A DNA stretch of 57,941 nt from Candidatus Rifleibacteriota bacterium (GCA_029560455.1 JAKQKW010000391.1:1-57941); one strand, 5' to 3'; shown: positions 1-8,966, counted from the first letter of the stretch. The notes: a model not told the origin generated them from the sequence alone. Translations and numbers: made by a program.

Positions 1-78
1 GTTCAGAAACCGCTGCAGCTTTTCTTTTGCCTGCTTTCTCTGGTCACCGTTGAATAACAGCAATTTTTCTGCCCTCAT
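1..78 (-). CDS. 5' end of a gene cut by the window edge (possible AbiEii-like toxin partner)
   Basis: An open frame begins with ATG at 78 and runs off the window after 26 codons (start MRAEKLLLFNGDQRK). It overlaps the last 35 bases of the upstream gene on the same strand, which suggests translational coupling. The neighbour resembles an AbiEi antitoxin, so the nucleotidyltransferase toxin AbiEii would be the expected partner. The 26 residues visible carry no recognisable motif, so the identity is inferred from context only. Confidence 0.4.
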   Translation of the reverse strand, partial: MRAEKLLLFNGDQRKQAKEKLQRFLN

Positions 79-727
79 GAAATCGATAAACGGTCGGTAT
101 TTTCTCATTTCCCGCCAATCGGGATCTGATACTTCTTCGAAAAAAAACGCTGGCATAATCACCGGGGTCGAATTCATGCAGCCAGGCCGGGTAAAACACC
201 TGCAGCAGTCCTTCCCACAGCTGATCTGTCTTTTCGTCAGGGAAAATATAAACCGGAGTTCTGCTGATTTTAGGCGGCACAACCTGCTGAACGCCAGTTC
301 TGCCTGACCACAGGCTCCAGAACAGTGCGCGCTTATGCGCAGCTACAGAAGTTTCTTCGGCCAGTTTTACAAGTTCAGATGCGTTAAACGGAAGGCTCCA
401 GAACCAGGTTGCAGTTATCTGCCTTGATGGTTGCAGGTGCATGTCGGCAAGAACGTCGACAAGGGCCTGGCAAATAGTCGCTGTTCGCAGTGAAATTCCG
501 TTATATTGAAGCGCGGTAGTTCTGGCCGGCCGGTCTGATTTATGGTAGACAAACTCGATACGATGATTTTCGATATCTCTGTCGCGGCGGCGGCTATTGG
601 TAACGATTCTAATTATGTGTGGCGGCTCCGGGGCAAGCCCATGAAGAAATATCGCAGTTTCAAACGACAGGTAATCGTTTGATCCGTCGAGAATCTGCGT
701 CAGTTTTTCTGCAACCGCCATGTTCAT
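44..727 (-). CDS. AbiEi-like antitoxin protein lacking the N-terminal winged helix
   Basis: 227 residues. Residues about 18-100 (YLSFETAIFLHGL, then a basic RRRDRD strand, then an ATICQALVDVLAD helix) follow the pattern of the C-terminal region of type IV AbiEi antitoxins, where 'YLS-ETAL-LHGL' and a late 'ALVDLL' helix are typical. Full AbiEi proteins begin with a winged-helix DNA-binding domain that represses the operon. Here an in-frame stop lies four codons upstream of the ATG, so that domain is absent rather than missed. A second gene overlaps its 3' end and leaves the window. Either a stand-alone regulator or a decayed antitoxin. The family call comes from motif resemblance only. Confidence 0.5.
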   Translation of the reverse strand: MNMAVAEKLTQILDGSNDYLSFETAIFLHGLAPEPPHIIRIVTNSRRRDRDIENHRIEFVYHKSDRPARTTALQYNGISLRTATICQALVDVLADMHLQPSRQITATWFWSLPFNASELVKLAEETSVAAHKRALFWSLWSGRTGVQQVVPPKISRTPVYIFPDEKTDQLWEGLLQVFYPAWLHEFDPGDYASVFFRRSIRSRLAGNEKIPTVYRFHEGRKIAVIQR

Positions 728-828
728 ACTCTCAGCTTAATTGTGAATTATTGTCGTGTAAACCACATCTCCAAAATTGTAACCACGGGGTGTGAAGGCA
801 ATTATGGTCTGGCGGGTTTTTGTGTACA

Positions 829-837
829 TGGTATAAT
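829..837 (+). promoter_or_regulatory. Extended -10 promoter for the MBL-fold gene
   Basis: A perfect TATAAT (832-837) is preceded by TG at the extended -10 position. No good -35 is visible 16-18 bases upstream, as expected for extended -10 promoters. Transcription would begin near 844, about 26 bases before the ATG at 870. Confidence 0.6.
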
Positions 838-869
838 TAGTATCTACTCTTTAAGTGAGGTGGAATCTG

Positions 870-1736
870 ATGAAAACGGCATATCGTTCTTTATGGCTTA
901 TATGCTGTGTTTTTATATGTCTGGCAGTCGTGTCGCTGCCGGTTCACAGTTTTGCTGCCAAAATCAAAAATCCCGATCAGGAAGCAACTGTAAGCGATTC
1001 CTGGCAGCCAGGCACACTTGAAATCCGCTTTTTTAATGTCGGCAAGGGTGACGCGATTCTGCTGCACCTGCCAGACGGTCGCTTTGCCATGATCGATACG
1101 GGTTATGCCGAGACAGCGCCCGGCCTGATCAAAAAACTGAAACGCCTCGGGGTCAGCAAAATCGATCTTCTTGTCATCACTCACCATGATAAAGACCATG
1201 TTGGCGGCTATCCATACCTGCTCGAAGCTTTCCCGGTCACAAAGGTCGTTCAGGCCTACGATCCGCGCCATAAAGACAAAAATCTCGTTGCGCCCGGCAC
1301 CGTGCTGCTGCATGACCGCAATCTGACGCTCAAAGCAATCGGCCCGGCCCGAAATCACGAAGACGAAAATGACGCTTCGCTGGTAACCAGACTCGAATTT
1401 GGCCGCATTGCCGTTCTCTTCGCTGCCGATGCGGTCGAAGAGGCTATGGCAGATATGCTGAAGCTCAAAGATAAAAGAGCCCTGCGTGCCGACCTGCTGA
1501 AAGTGCCTCATCATGGCCGCTACAAAGGTTTTTCACCGCGAGATTTTTTCACTGCGGTCAAGCCTGAATTTGCAATAATCACCAGCGACGAAAAGGCGGG
1601 CGACCCGCCCGAAGGTTCTGTAATACGTATTCTCAAAGAATATGGCGCCCGGGTACTTCTTACCGACGAGCTCGGCGACATTCAGTTTCTTTCAGACGGC
1701 GAAACATTAGACTATATACCCGGAGGAAAAAAATGA
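870..1736 (+). CDS. Exported metallo-beta-lactamase-fold hydrolase, ComEC C-terminal-domain type
   Basis: 288 residues. The ATG at 870 is chosen because GAGGTGG sits six bases before it; the upstream GTG at 855 has no ribosome site. Residues 1-30 form a signal peptide. The body matches the stand-alone form of the ComEC/Rec2 metallo-beta-lactamase domain: FFNVGKGDAILL, IDTG, the metal motif THHDKDHVGG (His and Asp residues near 105-110), SLVTRLEFG, FAADA and VPHHGRY. In ComEC this domain is thought to degrade one DNA strand during uptake. The secreted single-domain versions have no settled substrate, and no ComEC channel domain is present here. It overlaps the next gene by four bases (ATGA), so the two are probably co-translated. 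Confidence 0.85.
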   Translation: MKTAYRSLWLICCVFICLAVVSLPVHSFAAKIKNPDQEATVSDSWQPGTLEIRFFNVGKGDAILLHLPDGRFAMIDTGYAETAPGLIKKLKRLGVSKIDLLVITHHDKDHVGGYPYLLEAFPVTKVVQAYDPRHKDKNLVAPGTVLLHDRNLTLKAIGPARNHEDENDASLVTRLEFGRIAVLFAADAVEEAMADMLKLKDKRALRADLLKVPHHGRYKGFSPRDFFTAVKPEFAIITSDEKAGDPPEGSVIRILKEYGARVLLTDELGDIQFLSDGETLDYIPGGKK

Positions 1737-3627
1737 CTCAACACGTTACCAGAGCAGTATTAAAGGGAAGCGCGTTCGCAGCTCTGCTGGCTTCAGCCAC
1801 TCTGCTGTCTCCGGTTAATCTTTCGATGCCGGTTCAGGCCGCCCAGGATGCCATTTATGACTATCAGACCCTGAGTTTTTCAGAAGAGAACGTCAAAGCT
1901 TTCCGCGCCATGGTCGCAGCTGAGCAGAATGAAGTCACCGTTGAACTGAATAAAAAATACGCCGATAAGCCCGAAAAAGTTACGAAAAACGCTGCGTTTA
2001 TCGGTTACGCCCGCATTATTTCCGGCACCGATGAGCTGTTGAGCCGCATCAGCAAAGAGGGCTCTTCTGAGAACCTTGAACACAGCTTTGTCAGGTTGCA
2101 GCGCCTGCATTACACTCTTCTTGCCGACCGCGGCAATGGTTCGATCGAGCCAAAGCTGAAGCGTAACTTCAAGATGCTGAAAAACATCGTCGGCAAGTCG
2201 ATGGTTCTCAATGTTCCGAAAATGCGCAACCCCGAAACACTGATCGGCGAAAGAGCTGCCGAACTGGAAGCAGCAAGACTTTTCCGGCCCGGCGAAAAAG
2301 CACCGGTAAAAGCAGCTGAACTCGCCCGAATGTCGGCTCTCGAAATTTCGCGCCTGCAGCCGGCCGCCGATCACCCGGCTCTCAGCGGCAAAGAACCAGG
2401 TAATCACTACGCTGATTTTCTTGCTGAGCTTACCAGCCTGATCAAAGCCTGTGAGCCGAAAAAGCTTTCGAGCTTCAATTTTGATTATGCCCGCCGCGTC
2501 GTTTTCTATGACGAACTCAAAGAAGATGCCACCTCGCCGAAAATCCGCGTTAAAGACCGCTATGGCATCAACTGGGGCCTCAAATGGGGCGACGAAGTTC
2601 ATACTGACGTTGCTCTGACCCGTCTGGCAATAGATCTTGGCGGCACCTACGTCGACCCGAAGTTCTATTCCGGCCCGGGCGAAACGATTCTCGTGCTCGA
2701 TTCGCCAAAAAAGAGCAAAGATGGCGCGGTAACCTCTTTTGCCCAGCTTGCCACCAATCTGCTGAATTCCAAATTTGAATTTCATGCCGAGCGCTATCTG
2801 CTGCCTGGTCGTGAACTGGTTAAAGACGCCGGCGGCCAGATTCTTGGCCATGGCATTGTCGATGAAGCGATGCTCGAACGCGAATCGATCGACAAAAAAT
2901 ATCTTGGCGCACCCTATGTGCTTTTCAAAGAATGCCAGTTGTCATTCTTCAATCCGGCCGTCAAGCGCTTCGGTGGCATCGCTCTCAGTAACGTCGGTGC
3001 CGTTGAGGATCGCGTTGCACGTTCTTCGCTCGTCTTCAACTGCTGGATCAAGAACAAAGACATGAAAGACGATAACTCTCGCGCCGCTCTGCTTTACAAC
3101 CTCAAGACCGGCGAATTCGACCGTCCGGTTGAATTTCAGAGCGATCTGGGCTGCACTCTCGGCGCCATGCGTCCTTCTGGCGAAATCAACTCTTTCGAAA
3201 GTTCGTTCGTCGTTAACATGATCAACAGTATCGGTTTTTCGATGAAGCCGCTTTATGTGCCCGCTTCCTGGAAAGCCTGCACCTGGTCAGACGCCCGCTG
3301 GATGCCCTGCGTATCGCGAAAATCACCCGCGCTGACCTCGAAAGATGCTTTGCCGACAGTGGCTGGCCGACCTTCGTGCAGCGCCTCGCCATCGAAAAGC
3401 TGATTTCCCGCCGCAATGAGCTGATCGAACCCTTCAGACTCGATCTCGACGGTGTTAAACCGATAGCGTGCGACCCGAAGCTGACGCTGACCGTTAAGGT
3501 CGATGGCAAAGAGTATCAGCCGGTCAGAAACGGTGCCATCGACGCCGCCTGCCCGCTGGTTCAGAAACTCGAAGCCGGTATTCACGCCGAAGGCCTCGCG
3601 ACCGTAATCAGCCGCAAAAACGACTGA
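1733..3627 (+). CDS. Exported protein of unknown function, frameshifted near its 3' end
   Basis: The first frame reads from ATG 1733 through a signal peptide (residues 1-36, ending VQA) to about residue 502, then runs into an unnatural tail ending at 3403. From about 3237 the adjacent frame continues a natural sequence (DEAALCARFLESLHLVRR, then VQRLAIEKL) to TGA 3625-3627. The switch falls at a T5 run (3234-3238). One extra T would restore a single protein of about 631 residues, followed at once by a terminator. I recognise no domain; a conserved-looking stretch is KWGDEVHTDVALTRLAIDLG. It overlaps the MBL gene and may act with it in the envelope. The cause of the shift (error, mutation or programmed -1 slip) cannot be settled here. 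Confidence 0.7.
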
Positions 3628-3656
3628 CCCCGCACCGTTAACCGCTAAACCAAAGG

Positions 3657-3690
3657 CCCGCCCGGCAATCCCCCGGGCGGGTTTTCCTTT
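3657..3690 (+). terminator. Rho-independent terminator after the MBL operon
   Basis: A perfect 9-bp GC stem (3657-3665 with 3673-3681, CCCGCCCGG/CCGGGCGGG) with a 7-base loop is followed by TTTTCCTTT. It lies 30 bases after the stop of the frameshifted gene, which supports 3627 as the true gene end. Confidence 0.9.
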
Positions 3691-3833
3691 ACCGAAACTG
3701 CAGCCGAGCGATAACAAGTTCAATTAAAATATTGAAGCTTTTGGCAACGGCAAATCATTGAATTTTCTCAATAAAACATCCCCGAATACCGATAAGTTGA
3801 GAAGATAAGATTTACCGATAAACAGGAGCGAAC

Positions 3834-4727
3834 ATGTCGACAGATCTGCTTGAGCAGTTTCTGAACTATCTTGCCATTGAGAAGGGTTTGCGCCCCAAAT
3901 CTCTGGAAGCATACCGCCGCGACCTTCAGGACTGGCTTGACTTTGCGGCCGAACGTGAGAGGGCGGTAACCAGTGGTTCAATTGACAGCGTGCTCAGTCT
4001 CTTTCTTGTGCACATGCACGACCGGGGTCTGTCGCCGCGCTCTATGGCACGAAAATCTTCAGCTCTGAAGGGCTTTTACAAGTTCCTGCAGCGTGAAGGA
4101 CATATAGAAAGTGACCCGACTGCACTTCTCGAACGGCCAAAGATTGGTCGACCTCTGCCAAAGGTGATGAGCCAGCAGGAAATCGAACAGATTCTCCAGC
4201 AGCCAGATCTTTCGACTGCTTTCGGGCTGCGAGACCGCGCTATTTTAGAAATCCTCTATGCCACCGGTATTCGCGAATCAGAACTGATAGACCTCAAACT
4301 CGGCAATCTCAACGCCGCCGCTGAATTTCTCACGGTTATCGGCAAAGGTGGCCGCGAACGCATTGTGCCGGTCGGCCTTTATGCCATAGAAGCCGTTAAC
4401 GAATACATTATCAAAGGGCGGCCGCAGCTGTGCAAGGATATCACTGAGAGAACCCTGTTTCTTAATCCTTATGGCAAGGCCATGTCGCGCATGGGTCTGT
4501 GGAAAATCATCAGAAAATATGCCCTGCAGGCCGGAATCAACCGCGACGTATCACCGCATGTTTTCAGGCATTCGTGCGCAACTCACATGCTCGAAGGCGG
4601 GGCCAGCATTATGGCGGTTCAGGAGATGCTCGGCCACGTCGATGTTTCAACGACCCAGATTTACACACATTTAACCAGCAAAGATCTGCAGAATATACAT
4701 CGAAAGGCACACCCAAGGGGCAAATGA
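3834..4727 (+). CDS. xerD: Site-specific tyrosine recombinase XerD
   Basis: 297 residues, the usual XerC/XerD length. ATG 3834 follows an AGGAG ribosome site. The N-terminal SAM-like core-binding domain covers about residues 1-90 and the catalytic domain 105-290. All catalytic residues are visible: Arg147 (TGIRESEL), Lys171 (GKGGRER), His242 and Arg245 (HVFRHSCAT), His268 (LGHVD) and the nucleophile Tyr277 (TTQIYTHL). The known role is resolution of chromosome dimers at dif together with a XerC partner and FtsK. Sequence alone separates XerD from XerC poorly; the NIHRKAHPRGK tail favours XerD. Its stop overlaps the start of the next gene (ATGA), an unusual coupling to an outer-membrane protein. 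Confidence 0.9.
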   Translation: MSTDLLEQFLNYLAIEKGLRPKSLEAYRRDLQDWLDFAAERERAVTSGSIDSVLSLFLVHMHDRGLSPRSMARKSSALKGFYKFLQREGHIESDPTALLERPKIGRPLPKVMSQQEIEQILQQPDLSTAFGLRDRAILEILYATGIRESELIDLKLGNLNAAAEFLTVIGKGGRERIVPVGLYAIEAVNEYIIKGRPQLCKDITERTLFLNPYGKAMSRMGLWKIIRKYALQAGINRDVSPHVFRHSCATHMLEGGASIMAVQEMLGHVDVSTTQIYTHLTSKDLQNIHRKAHPRGK

Positions 4728-7700
4728 AACCGTTTACAGCAGAATCCGGCAGCTGGCGCATCGCAGTGATGCGCCTGGTGCTGTTCTGCCTGGTTTTTAA
4801 TGTTATTTTTCCCCAGCCGGTAGCAGGCCTCGAGGTTCTGCAGGGAACAAAACCAGCAACCCTCGATCCGGTTCTGCTGAAAAAGATCAGGTCTGTTGTC
4901 ACGCCAAAACTGGTCCAGGCTCAAACAAAAACTGCAGCTGCAGCCTCAGCTTCCGCTTCCGCCACAAATGGTGTAGCCAAAGGCAAGCCGGCAAAAAATA
5001 TCGCCAATGTCGAGCTTGCATTACAGACCAGCACCGCATCCGCCGCAATCGCAGCCGACACATCAGCTGAAGACGAATGGGAAGATTTTCTCTGCGAAGA
5101 TTCTGAAGCAGTAGAATTCGAAGACCAGGAAATTTCTGCCGACAGTGTTGCTTTGGGGCCGTTGGCGCCGAAACCCCTGAATTTCAGTGCGCCAAAGCGC
5201 ATAAAAACGCCACCGGCACAGGTTCTGCAATATGCGAAAAACTTCTGGGATGAAGCCGATCATCAGATAGAAAAGCGCAATATCAACATCTCAGGCACCA
5301 AAACTTTCGAAATGAAGCAGGCCGAAATTTCGGGCGATGTCGGTCACTTTTCGACCGAGAATTACGATTCATACCCTGGTTTCAAGCTCGACCAGAGCCT
5401 GCACCTTGAAATTGACGGCAATATTACCGAAAATTCGACAGTGCATGCGGTTCTCGACGATAAGGAAGACGAAGATCGGCGTTTTACGGTGAATATCGAT
5501 GGCCCGGTCTGGAAATTCGTCATGGGCGACTTTCCGCTCGCCCTCGAAGGCACTGAATTTTCGCTTTTCCGCAAGGAAGTGCGTGGTATTCTGGCGCAGG
5601 GCTCTTTCCATGAACGTTTCAAATCTATCTTTCTTTTTTCCCAGTCGAAAGGCCTGGCGCGCCGTGAACAGTTCAGAGGTGCCGGTCAGCAGCAGGAATT
5701 CCGCATGCAGGCAAGCCCGATTGTGCAGAATTCCGAAAAGGTAAGTCTCGACGGCAAACAGCTGACGCGTGGCAGCGACTACCTCGTCGATTATGAAGAT
5801 GGTCTGATCAAATTTCTGCCACACATTCTGCCAATCGAAGTTACACGCTGGATCGTCGTCGAATACGAGGTGGCCGACGAAAACATGGCATTCAGCCGCA
5901 ATCTGTTCGGCACCCGCCAGATTTACACGCGCAGCGAAGGCCGCAGTCTGGCAATGACATGGTTGACCGAAATCGACAGTACGGCGCCAAAGGCTGGCGT
6001 TACCGCTTCTTCTACTGTAACGCCGATGCAGCATGACCTGGTATCAGCAGATGCTGACTGGGCTGTGTCAGAAACTCTGTCGATCAAGGCAGAAACCGCA
6101 GTTTCACGGGTCGACCCGAATCGCAATTCGGAATCGACGAAGGCTGATCGGGCTTTTGTTGGTAACGCAACCCGATTTGGTCTGAACGGCAAAAGCGAGC
6201 GGGCCGAGGGCGAAATTGCCTGGCGCCGGATAGACAAGGATTTCAAAGTTGTCGGTCGTGAGGGTGGCGTGCTTGAACTTGGTGAGCGCGGTCTGGTCAA
6301 CGACATCATGAGCGGCCGCGCCCGCCTGAACTACAAATTCACCGGTGCGATCAGTGCCTTTGCTGATGGTGAACAGTCAGAGACTAATCTTGACCATGAC
6401 AAGACTATCTCAGCCGTCGATTATCGCAACTATAACAGCGGTTTCATCTGGACCGCCAACCCGGATACACGCCTTGAAGTGCGTGGCGGCCGGCAATTTG
6501 ACCGCGAAAACGGCCCGGCAACAAGTTCAGATTTGACGCGCGCAACGGCTGCCGTTGTCTATGACCGCAAAATCGGCAAATTGAATACTCAGGCCAAAGT
6601 CAACAAGACCGGCTATGATGACGCTGTAAATGTTGCCTCTGACTCTGAAGTTCTTGAAATGAACTTTACTATGGGCGCAAAGGCTGACGAAACCATGTCC
6701 TGGAACGCCGGCGCTTCGCGTATCGCCGTCGAAGACGAACTGGTTCTGGCAGGCCTCAGATCAGAAACACGCAACTACAATCTTGATCTTAACTACGAAC
6801 CGAACCGGGTTTTCAATGCCCGTGGGCTTTTCCAGTGGCGACGTGAAGATGATTTCCTTGCCAATTCCCGTGCCGATACCGAAATTGCTGATTCGCAGCT
6901 GCGCTATGAGCCGACGCGTGACCTGCGAACTCAGTTGAAATACAAAATCGAAAACACTTCCAAAATTATTCGCGACCCCGACCTCGACCCGGCAAAATAC
7001 ATTTTGCCACCCAGCCTGCCAAATACGACCCAGAAAGAGGCCGAGATTCTCAACCGTTTCGAGAACCCGGTTCAGAAAACGACCGCCAACTTTATCACCG
7101 ACTATCGCATCAATCACTATCTGCAGGCCTATTTCGACTGGCGCCGCCGCGACCTGCAGGATCAGAAAACCGATATCAAGGTTGCCAGTAACGACAGGCG
7201 CACCTACGAGCTGCGCTATACGCCTTTCGAAAAGATGCTGCTGACGACCGAATACGAAGAAGGCTTCAATCGCAATCACGAGCCGCAGAGCGAGCTGCGC
7301 GACAACATCAAGTCGCTGCAGTTGCGCCACGAATTCACTGCCGGCTACATTCTCGACGCCACCTACGAAGAGAAGCTTGAAAACGATGTTTACATCGATG
7401 CCAACGATACCTTCACCAAAAGCAAAATTATGGGTCTGCAGCGCCAGTTCAGCCATTGGGCCAGTCTTGAACTTGGTCTGCAGCACAACGATATTAAAGC
7501 TGCCGAGCCGAGCCTTGAATGGGAAAAACGCCTCGCAGTTGTTCTGACGCCGGTTTCACGCAGCCAGCGCTATCGCTTCTTTGCTACCCACAAGGATATC
7601 AGCGCCAGAATCAGCAGTGAACATTACGAGGGCGGTGTTAATTTTTCCCAGTTCATCGGTACTGATACCATCATCGATGGCGAACTCAAGCGGGTACATT

Positions 7701-7771
7701 CATCAAAAAGTCTTGTTGGCCAGGGCTATGACGCTACCGTTTTCAACGCCAAAATGGTCATCACTTTCTAA
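4724..7771 (+). CDS. Large outer-membrane beta-barrel-like protein
   Basis: 1015 residues. ATG 4724 overlaps the xerD stop, and the open frame upstream of it is only the shadow of xerD. A signal peptide (about residues 1-34) is followed by an Ala/Ser/Lys-rich linker and an acidic stretch. Around residues 339-375 is a VSLDGKQLTRGSDYLVDYE segment followed by LIKF, the 'extra' beta module seen next to barrels in SprA-type and other large outer-membrane proteins. The rest alternates short aromatic/charged strands (YELRYTPFEKMLLTTEYEE) and ends in Phe (KMVITF), the usual BAM recognition end. The function is unknown: structural protein, porin or secretion pore are all possible. Confidence 0.75.
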   Translation: MKPFTAESGSWRIAVMRLVLFCLVFNVIFPQPVAGLEVLQGTKPATLDPVLLKKIRSVVTPKLVQAQTKTAAAASASASATNGVAKGKPAKNIANVELALQTSTASAAIAADTSAEDEWEDFLCEDSEAVEFEDQEISADSVALGPLAPKPLNFSAPKRIKTPPAQVLQYAKNFWDEADHQIEKRNINISGTKTFEMKQAEISGDVGHFSTENYDSYPGFKLDQSLHLEIDGNITENSTVHAVLDDKEDEDRRFTVNIDGPVWKFVMGDFPLALEGTEFSLFRKEVRGILAQGSFHERFKSIFLFSQSKGLARREQFRGAGQQQEFRMQASPIVQNSEKVSLDGKQLTRGSDYLVDYEDGLIKFLPHILPIEVTRWIVVEYEVADENMAFSRNLFGTRQIYTRSEGRSLAMTWLTEIDSTAPKAGVTASSTVTPMQHDLVSADADWAVSETLSIKAETAVSRVDPNRNSESTKADRAFVGNATRFGLNGKSERAEGEIAWRRIDKDFKVVGREGGVLELGERGLVNDIMSGRARLNYKFTGAISAFADGEQSETNLDHDKTISAVDYRNYNSGFIWTANPDTRLEVRGGRQFDRENGPATSSDLTRATAAVVYDRKIGKLNTQAKVNKTGYDDAVNVASDSEVLEMNFTMGAKADETMSWNAGASRIAVEDELVLAGLRSETRNYNLDLNYEPNRVFNARGLFQWRREDDFLANSRADTEIADSQLRYEPTRDLRTQLKYKIENTSKIIRDPDLDPAKYILPPSLPNTTQKEAEILNRFENPVQKTTANFITDYRINHYLQAYFDWRRRDLQDQKTDIKVASNDRRTYELRYTPFEKMLLTTEYEEGFNRNHEPQSELRDNIKSLQLRHEFTAGYILDATYEEKLENDVYIDANDTFTKSKIMGLQRQFSHWASLELGLQHNDIKAAEPSLEWEKRLAVVLTPVSRSQRYRFFATHKDISARISSEHYEGGVNFSQFIGTDTIIDGELKRVHSSKSLVGQGYDATVFNAKMVITF

Positions 7772-7834
7772 CTTTTAATAGAACCAGCAGCTGGTCGGCT
7801 TGCAAGGCCTGATAAAAATAAATTTAAAAAAGTA

Positions 7835-7863
7835 TTGACAAACAAAAACAAACAATATATATT
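7835..7863 (+). promoter_or_regulatory. Strong sigma-70-type promoter of the long structured RNA
   Basis: A consensus -35 TTGACA (7835-7840), a 17-base spacer and a -10 TATATT (7858-7863). The predicted start, six to seven bases downstream, is G7870. That is exactly the first base of the helix that closes the RNA. Confidence 0.85.
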
Positions 7864-7869
7864 GGTCTA

Positions 7870-8966
7870 GTTGAACGAACAGATCATTGACAATAGAATC
7901 GGTAGCCGCAAGGCAGTTGCTTCTGAGCTCCGGCAGGTTCCGGGCAGCAATCCAAAGAGGGGTGCAGATGTCTGGTGACAGGCAAAACGACCCTGAAGAG
8001 AATCAATAATCTCGGGTTGCGCGTAACCGAAGAAGAAGCAGGTGTCATAAGGCACAAACTCCATGGGGGGAGGGCTCCGCATCGACGGAGAATCCAACTT
8101 CAACCGCAGAAAAACTCTATGAGGGTCACAAACCCTGTAAGAGGAAGGATAACATCCAGGGCGGTGAAGCCTGATACCCCGAAGGACAAAAGGTCATGAG
8201 AGTTGCCATCGCGACGAAGGAGTGAAATCTGACGACGTAGGAGGCGCTTCAAACCGGGAGCAAAGCTTCAAGGTATGACCGAATCTCAAGATGGAAACTG
8301 GCTGCTTGCAGCACAGGGCCAGAAAGAGCCAGGGTCGGGTGAGACGTAAGTCCGGCGGCCAGGCAGTGGGAACTGCCAGCAATTTCTGGAAGAAAACCAT
8401 GTAGAGACGGTAACAGCGTAGAAGCAGGGCAGCTGAAAACAGTTGTCGATCGGTTCGAGGTAAAGCTCTGAAGATCAATACCCTGGGAGTGCCAGCGGGG
8501 TGGAACAAACCCGCAAGCTGTTAAGACGCAAGTTCTGCTGAGAGGTTGAGAAAACCTGGGAGCGGAATGCGACAGGGCCGGAATCCTGTTTGTCACGTCT
8601 GACGGTGACGGCGCTAAGAGGGCAGAAACCTCAGGAGGCGTTGGCGTTTATCCAGCCAATGAAGATGTGTGTAGTACCTTGCAGTCGGCAGAAGTTCAAA
8701 AGAGAATAGAAAGACTTGATTAACTTCCGGTCTGGTGGTTGTATCGAAGGCCTCGAGGGCGATGAACGCCTGAGGCTTGGCGTAACCAATGCGCGTCATA
8801 GTGCAGCCACGTTAAAACTCTAAAGGATATGTAACGACACGAAGGGGGAATCAGTAACGGTGACGTGACTGATGAACCATGCATCGATAAGTCTTCAAGA
8901 AGGAAAACCGATTCTAATCTGCAAGTTCAACAGACAACCCCCCGTTAAACGGGGGTTGTTTCTTTT
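7870..8966 (+). ncRNA. Long structured non-coding RNA (about 1.1 kb), class not recognised
   Basis: No reading frame here looks coding on either strand. The two ends pair: 7870-7876 GTTGAAC with 8925-8931, 7880-7884 CAGAT with 8917-8921, and 7894-7903 TAGAATCGGT with 8907-8916, giving 22 Watson-Crick pairs broken by a symmetric 3x3 loop and a 9-base bulge. Inside are many local hairpins: 7988-8019 (6+4 bp), 8075-8090, 8122-8136, 8147-8157, 8362-8377 (6 bp, GGGA loop), 8430-8445, 8543-8557, 8592-8609, 8639-8661 (7 bp), 8750-8776 (5+4 bp), 8850-8873. GNRA loops occur (GCAA at 7908). The plus strand is purine-rich with A-rich joints, as in rRNA and other folded RNAs. Size and style resemble the giant ornate RNAs (GOLLD, ROOL, OLE), but I cannot match it to any of them. 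No protein partner is adjacent. Confidence 0.85.
8934..8966 (+). terminator. Intrinsic terminator of the structured RNA
   Basis: ACAACCCCC-CG pairs with CG-GGGGTTGT across a TTAAA loop (8934-8959, one bulged C), followed by TTTCTTTT. It begins three bases after the last base of the closing helix, so the transcription unit ends where the fold ends. The stretch 8967-9066 that follows holds nothing I can identify. Confidence 0.9.

Noticed and set aside
855..869. GTG start 15 bases upstream for the MBL-fold gene
   Set aside because: It falls inside the ribosome site that serves ATG 870, and the longer form spoils the signal peptide.
3232..3240. Programmed -1 frameshift as the main reading of the T5 run
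   Set aside because: The A-site codon TCG does not re-pair well after slipping, and I see no clear stimulatory hairpin just downstream; a one-base error is simpler. Kept only as an alternative.
4499..4723. Seventy-five-codon extension of the outer-membrane protein into xerD
   Set aside because: It is an out-of-frame reading of the xerD catalytic domain; the ATG at 4724 is followed by a proper signal peptide.
8448..8462. GGTTCGAGG, resembling a tRNA T-arm
   Set aside because: No acceptor, D or anticodon arm can be formed around it and no CCA end is present.
8194..8596. Minus-strand open frames of 104 and 115 codons inside the long RNA
   Set aside because: They overlap each other, have no ribosome site, are Ser/Pro/Leu-rich like complements of structured RNA, and run against the promoter.
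8749..8778. Hairpin in the long RNA that recalls group II intron domain V
   Set aside because: It has no AGC triad and its internal loop is 3x1 instead of the two-base 3' bulge. The region also lacks a GTGYG 5' end and any reverse-transcriptase gene.
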